A program made the translations under genes and the position numbers. The notes under the pieces were generated by a model. It saw nothing but the letters and a program-made list of their open reading frames with translations, made no database searches and was not told the origin of the DNA. Positions 19,062 through 26,287 of a stretch of 64,000 bases of DNA are shown here, in pieces. The DNA comes from Microbacteriaceae bacterium (lineage in GTDB: Bacteria; Actinomycetota; Actinomycetes; Actinomycetales; Microbacteriaceae): contig JAODAR010000009.1 in the NCBI GenBank assembly GCA_025463545.1, forward strand, positions 37,348 through 101,347. Direction: 5' to 3'. Each line of letters starts with the position of its first letter. The stretch's first letter is position 1.

Positions 19062-21155
19062 CTAGCTGAGGACGGCGAGCTTGTCCGTGTCGATGCCGAG
19101 TGCTTCCAATTGACTGCGTGCCGAGGACTCCGGACGGTAGGGCAAGACACTTCCACGGCTCAGGCTCGGCGGATCGGCGTTGAGCGAGGCGACATTGGCC
19201 GCCGCGTACTGCTGCCACAGCGATAGCCATCCCTGCGCGGGCCGCGCCATGGGTAGTTGTCCGAGGTGCTCGGACCACAGCGACGTGCGCAGCGCCCTAA
19301 CCGCGTCGGTTGCGGGTTGGTCCGCGATCCCGTCGAGGAGCACACCGTTCACCTCGACGCTCCGCTTGCGAGAGCCGAACGGAAGTTCGGCTGCGGCCTC
19401 CATCGAGATCCCGTCGAGGTTCGCGGTGCCGACGGTCGCCCACCTGGTGTCGACGATACCGACCTTGGCGTGCACATAGGCCTGCTGGATGCTGATTTTA
19501 CCCGCTGACAGGCCCGTCCGCCAAAGCGTGAATGCCCCGAGTTGCGGGTGCGGCACGCCGATATCGCGAAACAGCCTCCGGTTCTGCCAACCTCTATAGG
19601 TCGGGATATCCGGGTGCTCGTTGATAAGCAGAACGACTTGCAACGCCGGGTTATCCGCCATCGCCCGACGCAACGCACGTACGATCGCAGCGCTGCTGAA
19701 GTACTGGTTCTCCAAGTAGATCAAGTCAGTGGCAGCGCCGATCGCTCGCTGGTACGCCTCGAGCACTCCTACCTCTCCACCAGGAAGTGCAGCAAGGATC
19801 TTGCGGGGCAACGTCCGGACCACCTGGATGCTCTGGCCCCCGGCCGCCGCCGGTCGTGGACCTGGGTCCGGCAGACTGTCAAGGCCGTTGATGGCGACGT
19901 TGGAGCGGTGATTCCACAGTGCCGCGAACGTATCAGCAACGTCTGCGGTGCCCGGTCCGGCAATGCGCATCGACACATCGTGCACCGGCCGCGCCCCGAT
20001 CCCCTCCAAAGGTCGGCTTCCGCGTCGCGGCTCGATCACGAGGTGCCCTCGCGTGTCCCAGTAACCCTGCTCGAACGGTGATCCTATGATCATTGCCTTC
20101 GCGCGCGGCAGCCCGGGGTCGACCACCAGGATCTTGGCGTGCATCGTCTCGTATGCCAGCGGAAACGCGCGCACGCTGACGTTGTGTGGCTTGCGCTGCG
20201 CGAACCAGTCGCTGACCTCGTCGACAGTGTCTGGTGTGACTGCGTTCTCATTCAGCAGCACCCGTACCGTGACCCCGGGCCGCCGGCCCGCCTCGAGCAG
20301 GCTCTCGAGGATAAGGTGTTCTGGCTTGGTCGCGTTCGTTGCCACCGGGCCGTCGTCGGTATAGGTCGCGACGAAGTCGTCGTCGATCCACAGTTGCGCC
20401 AGGTGCACCTCGGTGGTGGCGGTCTCGATCATTCGAATCATTTCGCGGCACGCTGCCAGGTTGTCGACGAGGATGTCGACACGATTGCCGGTGGACAACC
20501 GGGAGGGGGAATCACTGCCCAGCGTGGCGGCCCAGCCGTCCGCGACCGCCCGCGGCACCACTATGTCGTCCACGACGAGCACCGAGGACGTCACATCGGG
20601 CGCTTCGGCAGTCTCGGCCAACTGCCTGATTCCGACGCGATCGAAGACTGACACGACGATGTCCGGCCGGTCCCCGAGAACCTCCTCGTACACAGTAGGG
20701 GGATAGCTGAGTGACCAGGTGCCGTCGGCCGCGGTTATGGCCCGGCCGAGAACGTCATCCTTGCTGACTGTGTCGATGTCCGTCGCGATGACGACGAGAC
20801 CCGTGATGGGCTGACCCATCTCGTCGACGACACGACCTTGGACGCCGATGTTCTTTCCGCTCAACTCCAAGTCGCCAAGCTCAAGGACGTCTTGGACGAC
20901 GTCCCGGGACTCCTTCGTCGCGAAGACCACCGCGCCGCCCTGCCGGAGCTCCACCACGATGTCCGGAAGTCGCTCGCCTGGACCATAGGCGGCTGCCGCG
21001 TAGGTGACGGTGAACTCGCCGTTCCCACCAGTGGTCCCTTCCCCGAGCAAGTCGCGGAATGGCCACACGTCATTGTCGTAGACCCGGACCGTAAGGCCGG
21101 GCCGGGCCGCTCCAGTACTGTCGACGACTCTCCCTGTGACTGTTGTGTTAGCCAT
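19062..21155 (-). CDS. Phospholipase D-family protein with two N-terminal beta-sandwich repeats
   Basis: A 697-residue protein. Two related repeats open it (about 4-98 and 104-200), each starting VxGRVVD and continuing with a P-x-x-G-L-x-V turn, like carboxypeptidase-regulatory or transthyretin-like domains. The PLD catalytic domain follows with both HKD motifs: His339-x-Lys341 with Asp346 (METHAK-type site MHAKILVVD) and His562-x-Lys564 with Asp569 (VHAKVGIVDTRWATVGTANL). Both are intact, so it should be active on a phosphodiester, lipid or nucleic acid. No signal peptide. GAGGAA precedes the ATG; spacing to its neighbours is about 30 bp, supporting one operon. Confidence 0.88.
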   Translation of the reverse strand: MANTTVTGRVVDSTGAARPGLTVRVYDNDVWPFRDLLGEGTTGGNGEFTVTYAAAAYGPGERLPDIVVELRQGGAVVFATKESRDVVQDVLELGDLELSGKNIGVQGRVVDEMGQPITGLVVIATDIDTVSKDDVLGRAITAADGTWSLSYPPTVYEEVLGDRPDIVVSVFDRVGIRQLAETAEAPDVTSSVLVVDDIVVPRAVADGWAATLGSDSPSRLSTGNRVDILVDNLAACREMIRMIETATTEVHLAQLWIDDDFVATYTDDGPVATNATKPEHLILESLLEAGRRPGVTVRVLLNENAVTPDTVDEVSDWFAQRKPHNVSVRAFPLAYETMHAKILVVDPGLPRAKAMIIGSPFEQGYWDTRGHLVIEPRRGSRPLEGIGARPVHDVSMRIAGPGTADVADTFAALWNHRSNVAINGLDSLPDPGPRPAAAGGQSIQVVRTLPRKILAALPGGEVGVLEAYQRAIGAATDLIYLENQYFSSAAIVRALRRAMADNPALQVVLLINEHPDIPTYRGWQNRRLFRDIGVPHPQLGAFTLWRTGLSAGKISIQQAYVHAKVGIVDTRWATVGTANLDGISMEAAAELPFGSRKRSVEVNGVLLDGIADQPATDAVRALRTSLWSEHLGQLPMARPAQGWLSLWQQYAAANVASLNADPPSLSRGSVLPYRPESSARSQLEALGIDTDKLAVLS

Positions 21156-21185
21156 GCCGTTCCTCGGGTACCCAATCTAGGCGCG

Positions 21186-21443
21186 TCAACAGTGACCGAC
21201 GCATGCAGCCCATTGCCCCCTGCACTTCGGAGGGCAGGAGCCGACAACCCACTCCCACCACTGACACCCGGATAGGCATGAGGACCAAGCGTCCTGGCAG
21301 GCCGTGACGCAATTCCAATTCAGTTGGGGAACAACCATCTGGTCGGCGCCCAGGGGTGTTCTGCCGCGCGCGTACGAGGACAACCCGTACGAGGACAAAC
21401 TGTCCAGTGAAGCAGACTCGCCGACAAAACCGGGGACTGCCAT
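21186..21443 (-). CDS. Cysteine-rich small protein with duplicated C-x3-C-x6-C-x3-C motif
   Basis: An 85-residue frame behind a perfect AGGAGG 8 nt before the ATG. The first 42 residues are a Cys-free, Ser/Gly-rich leader-like part starting MAVPGFVGESASL. The last 42 hold eight cysteines in an exactly repeated spacing, C-x3-C-x6-C-x3-C, nine residues, then C-x3-C-x6-C-x3-C, with many tryptophans. Paired CxxxC helices are the pattern of alpha-hairpinin folds. I do not recognise a named family. It sits between another Cys-rich gene and the PLD gene in the operon, and is a candidate precursor or disulfide-rich effector. Confidence 0.75.
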   Translation of the reverse strand: MAVPGFVGESASLDSLSSYGLSSYARGRTPLGADQMVVPQLNWNCVTACQDAWSSCLSGCQWWEWVVGSCPPKCRGQWAACVGHC

Positions 21444-21544
21444 CGCGAACCCTCCTGCTCTCAGATAACAAAGGGACCAAAGTCTCTCTCGGGCTCTCCC
21501 CACGGGAGTGTTGCGAGACGACGGGTGTCATGCCAGGATCGCTG

Positions 21545-21838
21545 CTAAACGATTGTGACCCGGCACCCGGAACACCACGGGGCGTGCGCGCTCATGATGC
21601 CGTAAACGCAGTTCTCAGCCAGGTCTCGGCGCCCGATCCAACTAAAGAAACCGCAGCCCGCGTACTCTGCAGGACCGGCAAACGGCCAACACGTCGTGTC
21701 GAGGAACGTGTTGCCGCAGGATAGCCGGACAAGCTGCGGCTCAACCACATAGTCATCGTGGGCCGGCGGTCCCGCCCGCACACCGCTTCCCATGGTGCCG
21801 GTTGGCACCTGGGCAACAAATCCTGGTATCGCTTTCAT
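21545..21838 (-). CDS. Cysteine-rich small protein, putative precursor peptide
   Basis: A 97-residue frame beginning MKAIPGFVAQVPTGTMGSG, clearly like the start of the neighbouring 85-residue protein (PGFV after two to three residues). A Gly/Pro-rich segment leads to a C-terminal region of six cysteines with spacing x8, x11, x14, x11, x2, also rich in aromatic residues. AAAGGAAA is a rather distant ribosome site. It starts 23 bp after the PatG-like gene. No family is recognised; the N-terminal similarity argues that both are handled by the same machinery. Confidence 0.68.
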   Translation of the reverse strand: MKAIPGFVAQVPTGTMGSGVRAGPPAHDDYVVEPQLVRLSCGNTFLDTTCWPFAGPAEYAGCGFFSWIGRRDLAENCVYGIMSAHAPWCSGCRVTIV

Positions 21839-21861
21839 GTCTGACCACGTTTCCTTTCGGG

Positions 21862-22791
21862 CTATCGTTCGATGAACGACTGGAGCTTGGAGACGAGGAA
21901 CGGGAACTCACCGCTGACGTCTACGCGGACGAAGTACGCTTCCGTGACGTCTGTGCGTCGATGCGTGTAGTACATGATGACATCGAGCACCCGCTGGGGC
22001 CCGCTCAGTCGCGACGGTCGCACCTCGATGCCGGTCAGCGACTTCTCTGCCCGGTGAGCCTCAATGGCATTGGCATAAATATGGGAATAGCGCAGCGCAA
22101 GGTAGTTCAGCGCTCTGTGCTCGTCGATTGCGCCCGCGTTATCTGCGACTTGGAGGAACCGATCGAAAAGCTCCGCGGCGGACTGACGGAACTGCTCCTC
22201 ATCCGCCTCACCTTCCGGCAGAGGGATGGCGTCGATGAGCTCATCCCGGGAGAACGAGTAGATCTGGTCGAATGCGACAACGGGAAGGACGAGCCCGCCG
22301 CACGCCTCCGGCGGTGCAAGCGGCCCTAACAATCCGATGACAACGTCCAGGTCGCCATTGCCGGCGGAGGTACGCACCGCGTCCGTAAGCAATTCCAAGT
22401 CCGCGGGGTCGCGCGGCACGAGGACATAAGTCGGCAACCGCTCAACGTTGAAGACCCAGCACATCTGTCGGGCCAGATACCGGTTCTCCCGCTTGGACAG
22501 GACAGTCTGCAACGCCTCCAACTCATTCTTGCCCTCGGTGTTGTACCGCCCCAGCGCCTGCGCGTATTCCCGCTCGACGCCCAAGCTCGGGAAACGCGGT
22601 TCCACGCTCCCAAGAGCGTAGACATACGCCGCATCCGAGAGTGACGAACGAACTGGCGATGGTGGCGCAGCAGCGGCAGATAAGTAGTCTGACACCGACG
22701 CCGGGGGTGCAGGTTCCGACACCGTCGTCGGTTCCATTGGGCGGCCTGCGTGGTCCGAACCCATGGCAGGGACAGGCCCGATATCGGTCAT
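21862..22791 (-). CDS. Stand-alone homologue of the cyanobactin PatG C-terminal domain
   Basis: A 309-residue protein. After a Pro/Ser/Ala-rich linker (about 1-50) it reads YALGSVEPRFPSLGVEREYAQ, ENRYLARQMCWVFNVERLPTYVL, PRDPADLELL, LAPPEACGGLVLPVV, FDQIYSFSRDELIDAIP, DNAGAIDEHRALNYLALRY and ends VEVRPSRLSGPQRVLDVI...TEAYFVRVDVSGEFPFLVSK. These blocks match, by memory of the family, the domain that follows the subtilisin part of PatG-type cyanobactin proteases, whose own function is not settled. Here it is encoded apart from the protease. It overlaps the CGGC gene by ATGA. Confidence 0.8.
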   Translation of the reverse strand: MTDIGPVPAMGSDHAGRPMEPTTVSEPAPPASVSDYLSAAAAPPSPVRSSLSDAAYVYALGSVEPRFPSLGVEREYAQALGRYNTEGKNELEALQTVLSKRENRYLARQMCWVFNVERLPTYVLVPRDPADLELLTDAVRTSAGNGDLDVVIGLLGPLAPPEACGGLVLPVVAFDQIYSFSRDELIDAIPLPEGEADEEQFRQSAAELFDRFLQVADNAGAIDEHRALNYLALRYSHIYANAIEAHRAEKSLTGIEVRPSRLSGPQRVLDVIMYYTHRRTDVTEAYFVRVDVSGEFPFLVSKLQSFIER

Positions 22792-23021
22792 CGGATCCCC
22801 CGCTCCACACCGGGGCTACTGGAATCACTTGATCGGCCCCATCCCCTCCCGTACAGCACGACCCGGCGGTTGAGTGACTCGGCGCGACGCCCGCAGCCCC
22901 CGCACGGGGCAACCCCTAAGGTCGTCGTTATCCGCTTCACCGCGTCCCCAAGACCGACCTCATCTGAGACGATAAAGCCGGGAAGCCGCACGCGACGAGG
23001 CTCTGAACTCCGTTCAGACAT
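22788..23021 (-). CDS. CGGC mini-protein, 77 aa, between protease and PatG-like gene
   Basis: The product opens with a charged segment and then LPGFIVSDEVGLGDAVKRIT, followed by LGVAPCGGCGRRAESLNRRV and a Gly/Ser-rich end. The CGGC pair followed by R-R-x-x-x-L-N is striking and could bind metal or act as a redox pair. Small proteins with this PGFIV...GLGD...PCGGC pattern are, as far as I recall, common but uncharacterised. It overlaps the protease gene by 8 nt and the PatG-like gene by 4 nt, so the three are tightly coupled. The LPGFIV motif also echoes the N-termini of the Cys-rich proteins. Confidence 0.78.
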   Translation of the reverse strand: MSERSSEPRRVRLPGFIVSDEVGLGDAVKRITTTLGVAPCGGCGRRAESLNRRVVLYGRGWGRSSDSSSPGVERGIR

Positions 23022-23892
23022 GAACCTTCTCCCTTCGATCCACTTTCGACGGCAGCAGCGCCGCCAGGCTGTTGTAAGCCGCCGCCGCATCGAGCAGCGG
23101 TGGAATCACTGAGTACGGTCGAGTGCGCGCCGCCTGCAAAACGGTCCACCGCAGCGCCGCCGCGGAGACGGATGGAAACAGGCAGCGTAGCAACGCCAAC
23201 GCACCGGTCACGAACGGTACCCCCGCGCTTGTGCCGCCCCCGTCCTGGTAACCGCCGTCGTAACCCAGGCTCGTAATTGCATCGCCGGGCGCGCCAAGCC
23301 CCCGGCGGCCGATCGAGGCGCCGAGGTTGGTGCGCGCGACCGGCCGACCGTCGCCGGCGAGGGCCGCGACGGGGATTACCCAGGGATGCCGCGTCAGGGC
23401 GGAACTGCCCAGCACGCCCTGATTGCCTGCAGCAGCCACGACAAGGCAACCGCGACTCGCCGCGTAGTCGAGGGCCCGATCCAATTCAGGTTCCGGTCGC
23501 GTGGACGGTCGCGAGAGGGCGACGCTGAGATTCACCACGACGGCCCCGCGCTCGGTGCAGCTGACGATCGCTGCGGTGAGGGCGGCCACGTCGGCGCGCA
23601 GATCGGTGTTGCCATCGACTTCGCCGGAGGAAAGGACGGGAGCAATCAACAATGTGCAGTCTGGGCAAATACCGGGGGCCCCAGACGCTCGTGCTGCTCC
23701 GAGTACGCCAGCAACGAATGTGCCGTGCGCCGCCGCGCGGTCGCCGAGAGCCAGCAAAGGGGCACCGGCCATATGTGCTGCGAATTTGTCGTGACGGGCC
23801 ACTGGACCGTCGACGACGGCCACGAGAACCGACGGATCTCCCCCAGTCGCGGCCATCACCGGACGGAGGCGGACCAAGTCCAAAGCGTCCAC
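23014..23892 (-). CDS. Subtilisin-like (S8) serine protease, PatA/PatG type
   Basis: A 292-residue cytoplasmic-looking protease (no signal peptide or propeptide). Triad: Asp28 in LVAVVDGPV, His56 in AAAHGTFVAGVLG, Ser222 in GGGTSAGVPFVTGALALL, with oxyanion Asn157 in VVAAAGNQG. The short form without propeptide and the GTS-x-x-x-P-F-V-T-G-A block resemble PatA/PatG peptide-processing proteases more than secreted subtilisins. Start is GTG at 23892 because GGGAGGGG lies 6 nt upstream; longer readings run into the preceding gene. It probably cleaves the operon's small proteins; that is inference from context. Confidence 0.85.
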   Translation of the reverse strand: MDALDLVRLRPVMAATGGDPSVLVAVVDGPVARHDKFAAHMAGAPLLALGDRAAAHGTFVAGVLGAARASGAPGICPDCTLLIAPVLSSGEVDGNTDLRADVAALTAAIVSCTERGAVVVNLSVALSRPSTRPEPELDRALDYAASRGCLVVAAAGNQGVLGSSALTRHPWVIPVAALAGDGRPVARTNLGASIGRRGLGAPGDAITSLGYDGGYQDGGGTSAGVPFVTGALALLRCLFPSVSAAALRWTVLQAARTRPYSVIPPLLDAAAAYNSLAALLPSKVDRREKVHV

Positions 23893-23933
23893 TGGGAGCC
23901 CCTCCCAACTCAGATTGCTAGCTTTGCAGAGGT

Positions 23934-24365
23934 TTAGACGCAGATGACCGCCGGAGGACACTGCGCCTTCGACTCCTCTGCGACCCGATTGACTCCGGCG
24001 ACGCACGCACCGACTAACGCCGGGCCGATACCTGGAACCCCACCCAATGTGGCCGTACACACCGCTGACGCCGCGGCTTTCCAAGCGTCCTGGGCCCCGA
24101 CGCAGAGGGAGTGGTTGACGGAGTTATCCGTGGGCTTGCACACATAGGGGGGGTTGTCCGGCGGTTTCCCGCCGCACTCCTGAGTGCATAGCACGCTGCA
24201 CCCGGAACTCGACATCCCGCCGTCAGCGCGACACTCCGAGAAGCAGTCCCCGAAGCATGATGCAGCGCGTACCTCGTACATTGTCGCTGCCCGCCAGGAA
24301 GGCGGTGTAACCGCAAAACCGGTGGGCCGCGTGAGCGAGTCCCCCGCCGAGAAACCGAGAATCAT
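23934..24365 (-). CDS. Cysteine-rich protein, 143 aa, first gene of the accessory operon
   Basis: Starts MILGFSAGDSLTRPTGFAV, followed by a region with six cysteines in symmetric spacing: C-x3-C-x3-C, ten residues, C-x3-C-x3-C. The C-terminal half adds six more cysteines around a Gly/Ala-rich, possibly membrane-active segment (GGVPGIGPALVGACVAGV). All twelve could pair. CGGAGG stands 7 nt before the ATG, and the SARP-type promoter is about 55 nt upstream. Function unknown; it is the best candidate for the main product of the system. Confidence 0.72.
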   Translation of the reverse strand: MILGFSAGDSLTRPTGFAVTPPSWRAATMYEVRAASCFGDCFSECRADGGMSSSGCSVLCTQECGGKPPDNPPYVCKPTDNSVNHSLCVGAQDAWKAAASAVCTATLGGVPGIGPALVGACVAGVNRVAEESKAQCPPAVICV

Positions 24366-24424
24366 GCCGGCCTCCGTCTACCGTTGTCCGCTTAGCTGGT
24401 CCAATGCCATGGAATCAAAAGGGC

Positions 24425-24479
24425 TGTATAAGTACGTTCTCAACTGAGGCGTTACTGAGGCGTTACTGAGGCGTTACTG
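24425..24479 (-). promoter_or_regulatory. SARP-type promoter: four heptamers at 11-bp period before a TATACA -10
   Basis: On the minus strand CAGTAAC occurs at 24479-24473, 24468-24462 and 24457-24451, and a variant CAGTTGA at 24446-24440, all exactly 11 bp apart. A -10 box TATACA lies at 24430-24425, 8-9 bp past the last heptamer. Direct heptamers with 11-bp period ending about 8 bp before the -10 is the known target layout of SARP activators. The first operon ATG is 60 nt downstream. Most of 24366-24838 otherwise holds no gene I would support. Confidence 0.78.
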
Positions 24480-24740
24480 GCTAGATTGCTCGGTGACTGA
24501 AACCCTGACGACTGTCTTGAGTTTTGAATCGGAGTATCGTATTTCATGTCCGCTCCACAATTGCCGGGAACCTGTCCTGACCAGCCTCTTGGGCTGGAAA
24601 CATCTGGTTTTTCCGCGAACCGGAACTTCGGCGTAGTGGGCGGTGGTGGTCGGCCGTACAGATCGCAAGTCATTAGTCGGAGTGTGCTCACAACTGTCTG
24701 ACCGCGCGGGAACGTTCGCGAGGAACACGCGACCCGGAAA

Positions 24741-24785
24741 CAAGGACCGTACCCCATCCGCTCATTGTCAACGCCCTGCTAACTC
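24741..24785 (-). promoter_or_regulatory. Promoter-like element A, shared with the SARP gene promoter
   Basis: Contains ATTGTCAACGCCCTGCT on the plus strand (24764-24780), identical over 17 bp to the element in front of the SARP gene at 27119-27135. Over the whole 45 bp the two are gap-free and about 35 positions match. On the minus strand the shared block includes TTGACA, a -35 consensus. It points toward the operon about 400 nt upstream of its first gene. What it transcribes is unclear; a short weak frame (24691 to 24452) could be read from it. Confidence 0.55.
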
Positions 24786-24838
24786 TCGACTTGTGGAACG
24801 TCGGTCGGGCGTTTAGCCCGATGCCGTGTCCCAAACGG

Positions 24839-25954
24839 TCACCTGGCCGATTCTTCGCGGGCCGCGTTCTCGGCGAGCCGGAGGACAAGCGCGGTGAGCA
24901 GTGCATCTCGCGGAATCAGCGTGTTAAGCCTTCCTTCCGACGTGAGGGCGAAGAAGCCACGATGACTGCGACGCAGCGTGTTAACCCACTCTTCGTCCGA
25001 GGCTCCCTTTTCAACATGATCGGTCACCAGCGCTGACTCGTACAGCTCGAGAAGGCGCTGGATGGTTACAAGACGTCTGAACGAATCGCCGCCCTGCGGC
25101 TGCTGCTGACCCCGTCGCCGCTCGATCTCATCGTTCATGTATAGCTCAAGCGCGAACTCCGGGTCAGGAGTGTCCCCCTCATTCGGAGGAAGATACCGAG
25201 CCCCACCACCCCAGGGCGGCGTCACCGTAGGAGGCATGCTCGATCCGGGAGTGCCGAGTTCCCACTGTCTCGTGTTCGCTAGGGCGAGCGCGTAGACGGT
25301 TGCCAATTCCGGATTCGCCTCTAAGTGGAGCTGAAGCAGCTTGGCTGGCGCTGCCCAGCCGAGAAAGGCGCCGTCGTAGTCATTCCTCTTCGCGACGAAG
25401 GCTACCGCCTTTGGTTGCTTGCGGCGTGTGGCTCCTGCGAGGAGTATGAACAATCGGCTTTCCCACCACGTGGCACCCTCTTTCAGGTCGATCACAATGA
25501 CGTCTGAATCGTGCGCGCGACGGAGCGTGCGGATCACAACCGGCAACGACGAGCGCCCAACAGCTTCTGATATGGCGGTACCGAGGTTTTCATCCAAGGT
25601 TGTGGAGCTTACGCCGGCGGCAGCTTCTCTTGAAGCGGCCGCGAACGAAAGCGATACCCCGAGGACACGAAGCTCCCCGCGGTTTCGAGCGATGGACTCG
25701 ACCATCAGGAGAATGACGGGAGCGAGTGAAAGGAGCACGACGGCGAGCAGCGCCCAGCCTTGGTTCGCGTCGGAAGGCAATCCTGTCGTGGTCTTCAGCG
25801 CCGTCAGCAGTATGACGAACAGGACTAGCGCGATTGGGACCGCAACCACTGCCGATCGCGAGCTCCACGGCCATAACCGTGAGTCTTTCTCTCTCGCCCG
25901 CGGGGGCGACGGCCGTAGCGTCCCAGATGAAGGCATTACTCCCCCAATCGGCAT
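24839..25954 (-). CDS. Membrane-anchored protein of unknown function in the SARP locus
   Basis: A 371-residue protein with two membrane helices near the N-terminus (about 34-55, VVAVPIALVLFVILLTAL; and about 67-87, ALLAVVLLSLAPVILLMV) and a long cytoplasmic part with mixed alpha/beta character (TLRRAHDSDVIVIDLKEGATWWESRLFILL). Cells may use it to sense or export, but I do not recognise the domain. Alternative start: ATG at 25936. It lies between the SARP gene and the operon, same strand, and is probably part of the same locus. Confidence 0.65.
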   Translation of the reverse strand: MPIGGVMPSSGTLRPSPPRAREKDSRLWPWSSRSAVVAVPIALVLFVILLTALKTTTGLPSDANQGWALLAVVLLSLAPVILLMVESIARNRGELRVLGVSLSFAAASREAAAGVSSTTLDENLGTAISEAVGRSSLPVVIRTLRRAHDSDVIVIDLKEGATWWESRLFILLAGATRRKQPKAVAFVAKRNDYDGAFLGWAAPAKLLQLHLEANPELATVYALALANTRQWELGTPGSSMPPTVTPPWGGGARYLPPNEGDTPDPEFALELYMNDEIERRRGQQQPQGGDSFRRLVTIQRLLELYESALVTDHVEKGASDEEWVNTLRRSHRGFFALTSEGRLNTLIPRDALLTALVLRLAENAAREESAR

Positions 25955-25986
25955 AACACATTCAGACTATTCCTAATCTTCTGGGC

Positions 25987-26196
25987 GTGACAGAGTGGAC
26001 GTCTTACAGATCTGGTCCGGGATCTGACCCTGCGGGGCTTGAGGGCGGCATCGACCACACGGATGACCAGGCCGCGCTGCTGGTGCGGATGAGCGCGGCG
26101 ACCATCGACCGCAAACTCGCCGGCGAACGGGCCACGATGATGTCCCGCGGGCGTTCTCATACCAAGCCGGGCACGTTGCTGAAGTCACAGCAGTAG
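25987..26196 (+). pseudogene. Transposase fragment (integrase-core DDE type)
   Basis: The plus frame contains AALLVRMSAATIDRKLAGER followed by MMSRGRSHTKPGTLLKSQ. This is the stretch just before the catalytic core in a family of actinobacterial integrase-core transposases (SAATIDR...GRSHTKPGTLLKSQIP). It ends at a stop right after KSQQ and has no complete N-terminal part, so only about 55 codons survive. It marks past insertion-sequence activity in this locus. 26197-26287 holds nothing else recognisable. Confidence 0.6.
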
Positions 26197-26287
26197 CGCG
26201 TCTTGTGGCGAACACTCGACTGCCTCTGAGCTACCAATACGAGTGGTAACCAATACCAGCGCCTTCGCCCGGCGACCAACATCATGG

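Noticed and set aside
21862..23892. Classification as a true cyanobactin cluster
   Set aside because: No YcaO cyclodehydratase, no PatE-like precursor with recognition sequences and the protease and PatG domain are separate; only distant relationship is claimed.
24444..24476. Tandem 11-bp repeats considered as a CRISPR or minisatellite
   Set aside because: Unit far too short for CRISPR and without spacers; the position relative to a -10 box fits a SARP operator better.
24452..24691. Short minus frame (79 codons) behind element A
   Set aside because: No ribosome site, rare composition and a stop inside the SARP repeats; kept only as a possibility in the findings.
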